In this document: one piece after another, positions 42,155 through 50,562 of the stretch
Layout of the letters: the number at the start of each line of letters is the position of its first letter
How positions within the stretch are numbered: position 1 is the stretch's first letter
Assembly (NCBI RefSeq): GCF_014323705.1
Contig: NZ_JABVEC010000034.1
Location: 1 to 64,000 of the forward strand
Length of the DNA: 64,000 nucleotides
Source of the DNA: Actinomadura alba
GTDB taxonomy: Bacteria > Actinomycetota > Actinomycetes > Streptosporangiales > Streptosporangiaceae
Direction of reading: 5' to 3'
Position numbers and translations under genes: made by a program
Notes under the pieces: generated by a model
What the model was told of the DNA's origin: nothing
Databases searched by the model: none
What the model saw: only the letters and a program-made list of their open reading frames with translations

Positions 42155-42996
42155 CCGCGATCTCCCCCGTGCGCCGGGGACGTGCGCTGCGGACGGCCCG
42201 GCTGGTGATCCTGCTGGCCGTCGCGATGGTCTTCCTGATGCCGGTGTACGTGCTGGTCGTCACGAGCTTCAAGTCGCTGAGCGAGGCCGACCCGAGCACG
42301 GCCTGGAGCCTGCCGCAGGCGTGGAGCACCGAGGGCTGGCAGGCCGCGTGGACGGCGCTGAAGCCGGGGCTGGCCAACAGCTTCAAGATCGCGGTGACCG
42401 GCTCGCTGATCTCCGCGGTGCTCGGGTCGCTCAACGGCTTCGTGCTCTCGAAGTGGCGGTTCCCCGGGGCGGACGCCGTCTTCACGCTGTTCCTGTTCGG
42501 GATGTTCATCCCGTACCAGGCGGTGATGATCCCGCTCGCCGGCCTGCTGACCCGCATGGAGCTGGTGGGCAGCATCAGCGGCCTGGTACTGGCGCACGTG
42601 GTTTACGGGATCCCGATCTGCACGCTCATCTTCCGGAACTACTACGTCACGATCCCGGATGAGCTGATCGAAGCGGCCCGGGTGGACGGGGCCGGCATGC
42701 TGCGGACCTACCGCTCGATCGTGTTCCCGGTGTCGGGGCCCGCCTTCGCCGTGACGCTGATCTGGCAGTTCACCTCGCTCTGGAACGACTTCCTCTTCGC
42801 GGTGTTCCTCGGCGCGCCGAAGAGCTGGCCGGTCACGGTGATGCTGAACAACACCGCCGGTTCGGGCGCGGTCGCGGTGCAGTACAGCCAGCAGATGGCG
42901 TCGGCGCTGCTGGCGTCGCTGCCCACGCTCGTCGTCTATCTTCTGCTCGGCCGGTTCTTCATGCGCGGGCTGCTGGCCGGCGCGCTCAAGGGATGA
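42151..42996 (+). CDS. Sugar ABC transporter permease 2 (MalG-like)
   Basis: 281 aa with six membrane segments. EAA loop: DELIEAARVDGAGMLRTYRS. The N-terminal helix (LVILLAVAMVFLMPVYVLVV) and the C-terminal LLLGRFFMRGLLAGALKG are typical for the family. It completes the importer. The 241-nt gap that follows (42997-43237) contains no gene; TAAGGAT near 43189 could be the -10 of the next promoter. Confidence 0.92.
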   Translation: MTAISPVRRGRALRTARLVILLAVAMVFLMPVYVLVVTSFKSLSEADPSTAWSLPQAWSTEGWQAAWTALKPGLANSFKIAVTGSLISAVLGSLNGFVLSKWRFPGADAVFTLFLFGMFIPYQAVMIPLAGLLTRMELVGSISGLVLAHVVYGIPICTLIFRNYYVTIPDELIEAARVDGAGMLRTYRSIVFPVSGPAFAVTLIWQFTSLWNDFLFAVFLGAPKSWPVTVMLNNTAGSGAVAVQYSQQMASALLASLPTLVVYLLLGRFFMRGLLAGALKG

Positions 42997-43237
42997 CCGG
43001 AACGACCGCCTCAGGACAACCGGATGACGCCATCGCGCGTCCTTTCTCGGACCGGGAATCTCCATCCCGCCGCGGCCGGTGAACGAAGCCGCTGGTGAAC
43101 GGAGCCGATCGGCAGCATGAACGGAATCTCATCGGCATCAAGCCATAAATCCTTCTAAATCGGGCACACAGCTCCTGTAAACCCGGTAAGGATAGGTGTC
43201 AGATGCGCACCGAAGAAGAGGACAGAGGAGGCACTGC

Positions 43238-43690
43238 GTGCAGGCGATCAGTGTTCGGCAGCCGTGGGCTTGGGCCATCGCGCGTGGCCACAAGACGCTC
43301 TACAACCAGAGCCTGCCCACCGGCTATCGGGGACCGCTCCTCGTCCACGCCTCCATGCGGGTCGACCTGAAGGCCGGCGACTCGGCGCTGATGCACTCCG
43401 CCGGCTGGGACCCCGCGGACCCGCTCGCCACACTCGGTGCCGTCATCGCGGTCGCCGAGCTCGACGACGTCTGCGCGGCCTCCGCCGGTGGCGCGGTCCA
43501 CGGCGAAGACGACCGCCACTGCTCCTGCGGTGCCTGGGCCGAGCCGGGCGCGTACCACTGGCGGCTCACGAACGTGCGCACCCTGCACCGGCCGATCGTC
43601 TCACTCGGCCGGCCGGGGCTCTGGCAGCCGCCGCCCACCCTCGTCGCCGACGTCGACGCGATGCTGGGGACCGCCGAGCTCAACCGCTGA
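43238..43690 (+). CDS. ASCH-domain protein
   Basis: 150 aa from GTG 43238 with GGAGG 6 nt upstream. It starts AISVRQPWAWAIARGHKTLY, the hallmark of ASCH domains, a PUA-like fold that binds RNA or nucleotides. RGPLLVHASMRVD and GAVIAVAELDDV are the following core strands. A Cys/His cluster (HGEDDRHCSCGAW) might bind metal. Family roles include RNA modification and cytidine-derivative hydrolysis; none can be assigned. Its 3' end overlaps the convergent glycosylase gene by 11 nt. Confidence 0.85.
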   Translation: MQAISVRQPWAWAIARGHKTLYNQSLPTGYRGPLLVHASMRVDLKAGDSALMHSAGWDPADPLATLGAVIAVAELDDVCAASAGGAVHGEDDRHCSCGAWAEPGAYHWRLTNVRTLHRPIVSLGRPGLWQPPPTLVADVDAMLGTAELNR

Positions 43691-44249
43691 TCGCGGCGCG
43701 CAGACGGGCGAACTCGGCGGCGATCCGGTCCAGTGGCCAGCTCGCGTTGAGCCCGCTCGGATTCGGCAGTACCCACACCCCGGCCGCTCCGATCGCCTCA
43801 CGCTGCGGTCCGATGGCCGCGCGGGGCCGCCCGAACGCGGTGCGGTAGGCGGTCACCCCGGCGATCCCGACATAGGCCGGGTGGTACCGCCCGATGAGGG
43901 CGAGGAGCCGCTCCGCCCCCTCGCGCAGTTCCTCACCGCCGAGCTCGTCGGCCCGGGCGGTGGCCCGGTCGACCAGGTTGGTGATGCCGAGGCCGTACGA
44001 CGGCAGCAGGTCCTGTTCGGCCGGCTCCAGGAGCCGGTCGGTGAATCCGGACCGGTGCAGCGCCGGCCAGAAGCGGTTACCGGGACGGGCGAAGTGATGC
44101 CCGGTCGCACCGGAGTACAGACCCGGATTGATGCCGCAGAACAGCACCCGCAACGGTGCCCCGGCAGGTGGCAGGACGTCACCGATCGCGCGGTCGCGGG
44201 CGTCCCTCACCTGGGCGGCGGTGGGTCCCGATGCTCGCCGCCGGGTCAT
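43680..44249 (-). CDS. mug: G:T/U mismatch-specific DNA glycosylase (MUG family)
   Basis: 189 aa. The MUG/TDG uracil-glycosylase fold is identified by the active-site motif LFCGINPGLYSGATGHHFA with its Asn and by the wedge motif LPNPSGLNASW near the C-terminus. It excises uracil or thymine from G mismatches, or bulkier adducts, in base-excision repair. ATG 44249 starts 1 nt after the stop of the upstream TauE-type gene, so the two are cotranscribed. Confidence 0.92.
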   Translation of the reverse strand: MTRRRASGPTAAQVRDARDRAIGDVLPPAGAPLRVLFCGINPGLYSGATGHHFARPGNRFWPALHRSGFTDRLLEPAEQDLLPSYGLGITNLVDRATARADELGGEELREGAERLLALIGRYHPAYVGIAGVTAYRTAFGRPRAAIGPQREAIGAAGVWVLPNPSGLNASWPLDRIAAEFARLRAAISG

Positions 44250-44250
44250 G

Positions 44251-44970
44251 TCAGCCGAGGCTCCGCATGACGAGGACCAGGGCGGCGGCCGCCGTGACGA
44301 GCAGGACACCGGCGCGCATGCGGCCATTGTCCAGGATCCGCCGCAGCGGCCGGGAGAGCACGAAACCGGCCATGGCGAACGGGGTGAGCACCAGCCCCGC
44401 CGTGACCTGCCGCACCGGCAGCTGGTCCACGGCGGCCAGCGTCAGCAGCGAGATCAGCGCCCCGATGGTGAAGAAGACGGCGAGGGTCGCCCGGATCCTC
44501 GGGCCCTCCTCGCGCTGGTACAGAAGAGCGAGCGGAGGTCCGCCGATCGAGGTGGCGGTACCCGTGGCCCCGGAGAACACGCCCGCCACCATCAGCGTCC
44601 GGGGGCTGCGCGGCATCCCGCGGGGCAACGCGGTGAGGCCGACCGCGGCCAGCACCATGCCACCAACGACGATTCCGAGGAGGCGATGCGGCAGCGCCAC
44701 CACGACCCAGACGCCGAGCGGGGTGCCGGCCAGCCGCCCGCCGAACGCCCACCGCAGCCCGCGCCAGTCCGCGAACTGGACCTCGCGGACCAGTGTGAAC
44801 AACGGCAGAACGGTCGCCGCGACGAGCACCGACCCGGGCATGAGCGACGGGAACAGCATCGTCACGACCGGCGCGGCGACCAGCCCGAGGCCGAGACCGA
44901 CGCTGCCCTGGACGATCGCGCCGATGACGGCGGCGAGCCCCGCCACCGCGATGAAGCTCAGATCAGGCAT
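44251..44970 (-). CDS. TauE/SafE-family permease (sulfite/sulfonate exporter-like)
   Basis: About 239 aa from ATG 44970, or 252 aa from ATG 45009. Seven to eight membrane segments. The family repeat is visible as AAVIGAIVQGSVGLGLGLVA in the first half and AGVFSGATGTATSIGGPPLA in the second. Members export small organosulfur or organic anions. The shorter start is favoured by family alignment; a TAACGT hexamer 14 nt upstream could be its -10. It is cotranscribed with the DNA glycosylase. Confidence 0.88.
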   Translation of the reverse strand: MPDLSFIAVAGLAAVIGAIVQGSVGLGLGLVAAPVVTMLFPSLMPGSVLVAATVLPLFTLVREVQFADWRGLRWAFGGRLAGTPLGVWVVVALPHRLLGIVVGGMVLAAVGLTALPRGMPRSPRTLMVAGVFSGATGTATSIGGPPLALLYQREEGPRIRATLAVFFTIGALISLLTLAAVDQLPVRQVTAGLVLTPFAMAGFVLSRPLRRILDNGRMRAGVLLVTAAAALVLVMRSLG

Positions 44971-45296
44971 GTCAGCCGTTACGTTAGTGACCGCGCGATC
45001 GAGGTGCATCCCCACCCCCGCCCGGTTCGGCCGGATGAAGCTGGAAAACGGATGACCTGACCGCCATACTTGAAGCGGCACGGGTTCGGGGCGACTCGCC
45101 GACCCGGACAGTTGGCGGCACGTGCCCACTGGAAGACGCGCCGGTCCGATGGCGGCACCCATCCGACTCGCCACTCGAGTGGCGTAGCGTCCTCCAGATT
45201 CCAGAACCTCCGGCGGACGAGCAGCGTACCCGTGACCGAGCATGCCGTGAAGCACCGGACCTCCGGTACTTCACCGCCATGGCAGGAGCCGCCCCC
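44971..45296. other. Divergent intergenic region upstream of pseudokinase
   Basis: This 326-nt stretch holds the promoters of the TauE-type gene (minus) and the kinase-like gene (plus), with a 28-bp near-perfect palindrome at 45247-45274. No gene was recognised in it. Confidence 0.6.
45247..45274. promoter_or_regulatory. 28-bp palindrome upstream of pseudokinase gene
   Basis: GTGAAGCACCGGA (45247-45259) and TCCGGTACTTCAC (45262-45274) are inverted repeats with a 2-nt spacer and one mismatch. It ends 22 nt before the ATG at 45297. It could be an operator or, in RNA, a hairpin near the ribosome binding site. Confidence 0.55.
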
Positions 45297-47258
45297 ATGT
45301 CAGCGATGAAAGGCGATCAATCGGTCGCCCGTCTCATTACCGGCTACCACTCGCTGTCGGTGAGCCATCGGAACCAGGGCGCAGTCATCTATCACGCTCT
45401 GCGGGACGGCACCGACGCGCCCGCGGCGCTGAAGGTGCTGCGGCTCGAAGAGCCCGTCGCGACACCGGCCGGCGACGAGGAACTGTCCACCATGCTGCGC
45501 CTCTCGGAGCATCCGAACATCGTGAGCATCCTGGCGACGGCGGTCACCACGACCGGGCGTCCCTGCGTGGCGATGCAGTACTGCCAGGGCGGGTCCTACT
45601 CCGACATCCTGGCCGCCCGTGGCCCGCTGCCGGTGGAACGGGTCGTCGAAACCGGCGTCGCGATCGCCACGGCACTGGCCGCGGCGCACGCCGAGGGCGT
45701 GCTGCACGGAGCCGTGACGCCGAGCAACATACTCCAGGCGCAGTCCGGTCCCGCCTTGACCGACTTCCCCATCTCCCGCCCGCCGGAGGACCTCTCCGGC
45801 ACGCTGGGAACGTCGACGCCGTACCACGCGGCGCCGGAGGTGCTCCAAGGGCTGGGGCACTCCCCCGCGTCCGATGTCTACAGCCTCGCCTCGACACTGT
45901 GGACGTTGCTCGCGGGGTACCCGCCGTTCGCCACGCCGGGTGACGCCGAACCCGACTTCTTCGCCTACCGCGACCGTGCGCTCACCGAACCCGCGCCTCC
46001 GGTGGCCGCCGACGACGTGCCGGCGCGTCTCCAGGACGTCCTCGCCAAGGCCCTGTCCAAGGACCCGGCCCATCGCCACGGCGGCGCCGAGGAGTTCGCC
46101 GCCGACCTGGCCTCGGCCGATACGCGCACCTCGCCCGCGTCGGCGCCGGCCACGGCGGAGCCGCGACCGGCGCCCGTGGCCCATCCGGAGAAGAGCCGCG
46201 GCTGGGGGTTCTTCGACGCCCAGCCCGACCTGGACCCGCCCACCATGGCCGCGACGCCTCCCGGTGCGCTGGAGCGGGCGGCCGAAGCCGGCTCGTTCGA
46301 TCCCCCCGACGAGCACTGGACCGGCCCGGAGTGGGACGCGGAGGCGGAGTCGACCGCGAGCCCCCACTACATGGCGCCATCGGGTCCGCTGCCACAGGTG
46401 GACTACGTGTTCGACGCCGAGACGCCCGAGCCCCCGGCCGTCCCCGCACCCGACCCCGCACCCGACCCCGCCGCCGAACCGGACCCCGCGGCGGACCAAC
46501 TGCCCGAACCGGACTACCTCGATCTCGATCTCGAACCGGACCACCTCGATTCCGAGCCTGATCACCTGCTCGAACCTGACTACCTCGATCCCGGTCCGGA
46601 GCCGGTCGCGCCCGAGCCGGGGCCGGTGGGGCTCGAGCCGGGGCCGGTGGGGCTCGAGCCGGGGCCGGTGGGGCTCGAGCCGGACGTCTCCGTCCCGCGG
46701 TCCGGCCACGAGCCGGTCCCGCCGGTGCACTGGGACCCGATGGCCGACTACGAACCGATCACTCCGACCACCTGGGCTGCGCCGGCCAAGCCGGCGTACT
46801 CGCGCGGCCGCCGCCCGGCGTTCGTCAAGGCCGGGGTGGGCGGGGTCGCGCTGGGCGTCATCGCGGTCATCGCCCTGTCGCTGGGCGGCAACTCGCCGGA
46901 CGACGGTCCCACCGCCACGGCGCCGTCGCCGAGCGCGCCCGCTCCGGCCCCGTCCGGCCCGCTCGTCACGCCACGCGGCGACCTGCGCCACACACCGGGG
47001 CAGGTCCGCATCGCCGACCGGCAGATCGTCGTGGGGTTGTCGTGGCGCGACCGCAGTGACGGGAAGGCCGCCTACTACGTGGTGGGCGGGCCGTTGGGCC
47101 GGACGCCCACGACGCTGGCCGAGGTGCCCGCCGGCGGCACGAAAACCGAGATCAGCGGGGTGAACCCCGCGGCGAACTACTGCTTCACGGTGCTGGCGAT
47201 CCTTGACGTCGATCAGGTCGCGGCGGCCGACCCCGTCTGCACCAAGCGCACGACGTGA
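45297..47258 (+). CDS. Ser/Thr kinase-like membrane protein, predicted pseudokinase
   Basis: 653 aa. The N-terminal kinase fold (residues about 20-280) keeps the ATP-site Lys46 (AALKVL), the APE motif (HAAPEVLQG) and the F-helix Asp (SDVYSLASTLW). The catalytic loop is LHGAVTPSNIL, so the HRD Asp is Ala139 and the usual Lys is Thr. The DFG motif is DFP (156-158). A long acidic Pro-rich linker contains EPDYLD-like units and three perfect GPVGLEP repeats. One transmembrane helix (AGVGGVALGVIAVIALSL) leads to an extracellular fibronectin-III-like domain. ATG 45297 is preferred (AGGAG 8 nt upstream). It converges on the MoxR/DUF58/transglutaminase operon with a 4-nt gap. Confidence 0.88.
   Translation: MSAMKGDQSVARLITGYHSLSVSHRNQGAVIYHALRDGTDAPAALKVLRLEEPVATPAGDEELSTMLRLSEHPNIVSILATAVTTTGRPCVAMQYCQGGSYSDILAARGPLPVERVVETGVAIATALAAAHAEGVLHGAVTPSNILQAQSGPALTDFPISRPPEDLSGTLGTSTPYHAAPEVLQGLGHSPASDVYSLASTLWTLLAGYPPFATPGDAEPDFFAYRDRALTEPAPPVAADDVPARLQDVLAKALSKDPAHRHGGAEEFAADLASADTRTSPASAPATAEPRPAPVAHPEKSRGWGFFDAQPDLDPPTMAATPPGALERAAEAGSFDPPDEHWTGPEWDAEAESTASPHYMAPSGPLPQVDYVFDAETPEPPAVPAPDPAPDPAAEPDPAADQLPEPDYLDLDLEPDHLDSEPDHLLEPDYLDPGPEPVAPEPGPVGLEPGPVGLEPGPVGLEPDVSVPRSGHEPVPPVHWDPMADYEPITPTTWAAPAKPAYSRGRRPAFVKAGVGGVALGVIAVIALSLGGNSPDDGPTATAPSPSAPAPAPSGPLVTPRGDLRHTPGQVRIADRQIVVGLSWRDRSDGKAAYYVVGGPLGRTPTTLAEVPAGGTKTEISGVNPAANYCFTVLAILDVDQVAAADPVCTKRTT
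46614..46676 (+). repeat. Three perfect 21-bp repeats inside the pseudokinase gene
   Basis: GAGCCGGGGCCGGTGGGGCT plus C repeats exactly at 46614, 46635 and 46656, and each copy encodes a seven-residue Pro/Gly/Glu unit. A fourth partial unit begins at 46677. Perfect identity at the DNA level indicates recent expansion and likely length variation between strains. Confidence 0.9.
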
Positions 47259-47262
47259 CCGC

Positions 47263-49398
47263 TCACCAGAAGAGCGGACGGGGATCGAGCCACCACAGCA
47301 GCCGGCGCAGGCGTGAGCGAGACCGCCTCAGCGTGCGCACGTGGCCGCTCGCGATGTCGGCCGCGGCCATCGCCTCGTCCGGCCCGACATCGTCGGCGAG
47401 CCCGAAGCCGACCGCGTTCGCCTGGACCGCCAGCCACTCCAGCCGGGGGTGATGGGCGGCGATGTCCCGGGCGGTGTGCGCGGCCGGTACCGGCCGGCCG
47501 GCCAGCCGCAGCCCGTCGAGCAGTTCCGCCCAGGCACCCAGGACCCGGTCGGCGGGCGTCCCCTCCCACAGCCGCCGCCGGGTCCGGCGGCGCCGCAGAA
47601 CGGGCACCGCGACGAGCGGCGTCAGGAGGACCACCGCGATGACGAACGGCAGTACCGCCCTCAGGCCGGGGCCGCCGTCGGCCGCCTCGTTCCGCTCGGG
47701 TGGGGCGGCGGGAGCGGCCGATCGCCCGCCTCCGGGCGGCCGGGACGCCGCTCCGCTCGGCACCGGGCTCGGCACCGCGCCCTGAGGGGCCGCTCGGGAA
47801 CCGGCGCTGGTCCGGCTGCCGGGGATCACGTCGAAGGGCACCCAGCCCACCCGGTCGAAGTAGATCTCGCCCCAGGCGACCGCGTCGCCGGTGCTGATCC
47901 GGTGACCGCCGGTGCCGTCCGGCCGGCCCGGACCGAATCCGACGGCGACCCTGCTGGGCAGCCCGGCCGCGCGCGCCAGTACGGCGAAGGCGCTCGCGAA
48001 CTGGTCGGCGGTGCCCGCGCCGCGTCGCTGTCCGGGCATGACGAGGAACGAGGTGAGACTGACGTACCCGTGGCCGCCCCGGCCCTTGGGGTCGAGGACG
48101 TAGTTGCGGCGCAGGTACTCGGCCAGCCGCACCGCCTGCCGGTACGGGCTGTCGGTGCCGGCGACGAGCGCGGCCACGTCCCTGATGCGGGCGGCCGACC
48201 CTGGCGGCAGTTCCCGATAGCGGTCGAGCTCCGGGTCGGTCGGCACGAGTGCTCTCGCGGCGTCGGCGGGCCGCCAGCCGGGCACGTCGCCGGTGACCGT
48301 GTAGTGGTGCCCGGTGCCGTGCCCGTCCCGCGCCACCACCGTGCCCGACGCCTGGTCGTAGGCCACCGGCACGCCCTCGACCCGGCGCGGGTGTCCCACC
48401 GACGGCAGCCACGGGCCCGGCAGGCCCGCCACGGCCACGGTCGCCTGGCGCGAGGTGAGGCGCGGTGGCGGCGGGTCGGCCGGCGGCAGCGTCACACCCG
48501 CCGGGCTGTACCCCTTCTCCGGCAGCCAGGTGTGGCCGGTGAACTCCGACAGCGTCACCCAGCGCAGTTCCACGGGACGGTCGGCGCGCACCATGATGAG
48601 CGGATCGCCCGGCCGGGCGCCCCACGCCGGCAGGTAGCTGAGCGGGTTGACGGCCTCCTCGCGGGTGACGGGCGGATCCGCGTCATCGCCCGGGTCGGGT
48701 GGTCGCCGTGACCAGTCGGCCAGCACCGGCGGCCCGGCGAACGCGGCGAGCCCGGCGAGCAGTACGGCCATGGCGAGAGCGCGCAGGACCGCCCGTCCGT
48801 CCTGGTGAGCGCCCGGAGCCCGTGCGGTGGCGGTGCCGAGCAGGAGCGCCCCGCCGGCCACGAGCACGGCCACCGCGAGGTAGCCGGGCGTGCCGTCCGG
48901 CCCGGCCAGCACGAGCGCACCGGTCAGCAGCACCACCGGGGGTAGCAGGGCGAGCAGCGGGCGCCCGGCCCGCAGCGCGAGCACGGCGGTCGCGGCGGCC
49001 AGCCAGGTGCCCGCCAGCGGCAGGGCGAGCGTGTCCGCGGTCGCCGATACGGGCGGCGTCGGCGTCAGGATGCGGGCACCGGAGTTCAGCATCGCGTCGG
49101 CCGCGCCGGACAGCGCACCCGTGACCTCGCCGGGCCGCCACGCGGCGAGCACGACCACGGCCCCCGCCGGTACGGGCAGCCCGGACAGCAGCGCGGCGGT
49201 CGCCGAGAGCCCGCGGGCCAGCATCGCGGTGACCGCCACGGACACGACGGCCGTGCCGCCGAGCAGCACGCGCACCAGCGCGGCGTCGCCGTACAAGGGC
49301 GCGATGACCAGCGCGGAGGCCCACACCGCCACGGCCAGGCCCGCGTGGGTGACCGAGGCCGGGTCGCGGCTCCAGCTCATTCTCCGGCTCATCGCCAC
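47263..49398 (-). CDS. Transglutaminase-like membrane protein, predicted catalytically inactive
   Basis: 711 aa. Five to seven N-terminal transmembrane helices (residues about 15-225) precede an extracytoplasmic transglutaminase-core domain (about 330-540). One further helix (AVLPFVIAVVLLTPLVAVPV) leads to a C-terminal cytoplasmic tail resembling DUF4129. The core reads GTADQFASAFAVLARAAGLP, where active family members have Cys at the Ala464 position. The WGEIYFDRVGWVPFD block has Val507 where the catalytic His is expected. The structural Asp is kept. GTG 49398 or ATG 49392 overlaps the DUF58 stop. Likely a scaffold partner of MoxR/DUF58. Confidence 0.87.
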   Translation of the reverse strand: MAMSRRMSWSRDPASVTHAGLAVAVWASALVIAPLYGDAALVRVLLGGTAVVSVAVTAMLARGLSATAALLSGLPVPAGAVVVLAAWRPGEVTGALSGAADAMLNSGARILTPTPPVSATADTLALPLAGTWLAAATAVLALRAGRPLLALLPPVVLLTGALVLAGPDGTPGYLAVAVLVAGGALLLGTATARAPGAHQDGRAVLRALAMAVLLAGLAAFAGPPVLADWSRRPPDPGDDADPPVTREEAVNPLSYLPAWGARPGDPLIMVRADRPVELRWVTLSEFTGHTWLPEKGYSPAGVTLPPADPPPPRLTSRQATVAVAGLPGPWLPSVGHPRRVEGVPVAYDQASGTVVARDGHGTGHHYTVTGDVPGWRPADAARALVPTDPELDRYRELPPGSAARIRDVAALVAGTDSPYRQAVRLAEYLRRNYVLDPKGRGGHGYVSLTSFLVMPGQRRGAGTADQFASAFAVLARAAGLPSRVAVGFGPGRPDGTGGHRISTGDAVAWGEIYFDRVGWVPFDVIPGSRTSAGSRAAPQGAVPSPVPSGAASRPPGGGRSAAPAAPPERNEAADGGPGLRAVLPFVIAVVLLTPLVAVPVLRRRRTRRRLWEGTPADRVLGAWAELLDGLRLAGRPVPAAHTARDIAAHHPRLEWLAVQANAVGFGLADDVGPDEAMAAADIASGHVRTLRRSRSRLRRLLWWLDPRPLFW

Positions 49399-50558
49399 GT
49401 CGTCACCTCATCCCATCGGGCGGCCAACTCCTCGGCGCTCGCGGCCGTCAGCACGAGCAGGCCGGGCACCCCGGCGCGGATCGTGTCGCCGATCAGGCCG
49501 GCGACCAGGCCGGCATAGCAGTCGCGCAGTTCGCCGAAGACGGTCAGGTCCGCGGTGCTCGCGGCCGCGCTGATCAGGATGACCACGTCCCCGATCGGCC
49601 GCAGCCGCAGCAGCCGGCAGGAGCGGACCAGGTCGGGATGGGCGGGCGGGTCGGCGGCGCCTTCTTCGGTCACCTGCCCCGGGTCCGTGGGGGTCATCTC
49701 GGCGAGCAGGTCGAGCATGGCCGACGACCCCGACCGGCCGTCGCCGCTTCGGCCGCCGGTGAGGTGCAGTTCGCAGCCGAGCCCGGAACGGACCGCCACC
49801 GCCAGCACGGACGCGGCGGCGGACGCCACGTGGTCGAGCTCGTCACGTCCGGCCGCGCGCTGATCCACGAGCACGACGACCCGTGGCCGTGAGGTGTCGA
49901 CGTACTCGCGCACCATGAGCCGTCCGTGCCGCGCCGAGCTGCGCCAGTGGATCTGCCGCAGATCGTCGCCGAGCACGTGCTCGCGCAGCCCGTGGAAGGT
50001 CAGCCCGCCCGCCTGGACGGCCTCCCGGTGCCCGTCGGGGTCGGAGATCGCCCCGCCGGGAACGCCTCGCAGCCGGTGGACGGGCGGATGCACCCACACC
50101 CGGTCCGTGGCGCCGTGGCGGCGGATCGTCGCGGCCAGGCCGAGCGAGTCGACACGGCCCGCTTCGAGCGGCCCGATGTCGAGCACTCCACGGCGCTGCG
50201 CGACGAGCTCGTACACCGCCTGGGCGGGCGCGGCCCGCAGCGCCAGGGGCAGCCGCGACCGGCCATCGGGATCGCTGATCCATTCGGCCGCGACCAGCCG
50301 GCGGCGCGCCGTGCGACCCGCCGTCTCGGCGCCGAGCTCCACGGTCACCGTGACCGTGTCGCCCTCGGCGACCCGGTCGACCGGGATCCGCCGCCGCACC
50401 TCGAACCTGGCCGGCCGCCCGACCATCGCGATCGCGATCACGACGGCGACCAGCGCCAGCGCGCCGAGCAGCGCCAGCTCGCGGTAGCCGAAGAGGAAAC
50501 CCGCGCCGAGCAGGGCCGCCCCCGCCGCCGCGACCAGCAGTCCCCGCCGGGTCGGCAC
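49389..50558 (-). CDS. DUF58-domain membrane protein
   Basis: 389 aa from GTG 50558, 4 nt after the MoxR stop. Two N-terminal membrane helices (LLVAAAGAALLGAGFLFGYR, LALLGALALVAVVIAIAMV) are followed by a beta-rich extracellular or cytoplasmic region. The DUF58 signature is DPDGHREAVQAGGLTFHGLR, LGDDLRQIHWRSSARHGRLM and REYVDTSRPRVVVLVDQRA. The latter region is related to von Willebrand A-like folds. DUF58 proteins act with MoxR ATPases in chaperone-like assembly of surface or secreted complexes. Overlaps the following transglutaminase gene. Confidence 0.92.
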   Translation of the reverse strand: MPTRRGLLVAAAGAALLGAGFLFGYRELALLGALALVAVVIAIAMVGRPARFEVRRRIPVDRVAEGDTVTVTVELGAETAGRTARRRLVAAEWISDPDGRSRLPLALRAAPAQAVYELVAQRRGVLDIGPLEAGRVDSLGLAATIRRHGATDRVWVHPPVHRLRGVPGGAISDPDGHREAVQAGGLTFHGLREHVLGDDLRQIHWRSSARHGRLMVREYVDTSRPRVVVLVDQRAAGRDELDHVASAAASVLAVAVRSGLGCELHLTGGRSGDGRSGSSAMLDLLAEMTPTDPGQVTEEGAADPPAHPDLVRSCRLLRLRPIGDVVILISAAASTADLTVFGELRDCYAGLVAGLIGDTIRAGVPGLLVLTAASAEELAARWDEVTTWR

Positions 50559-50562
50559 GGTC

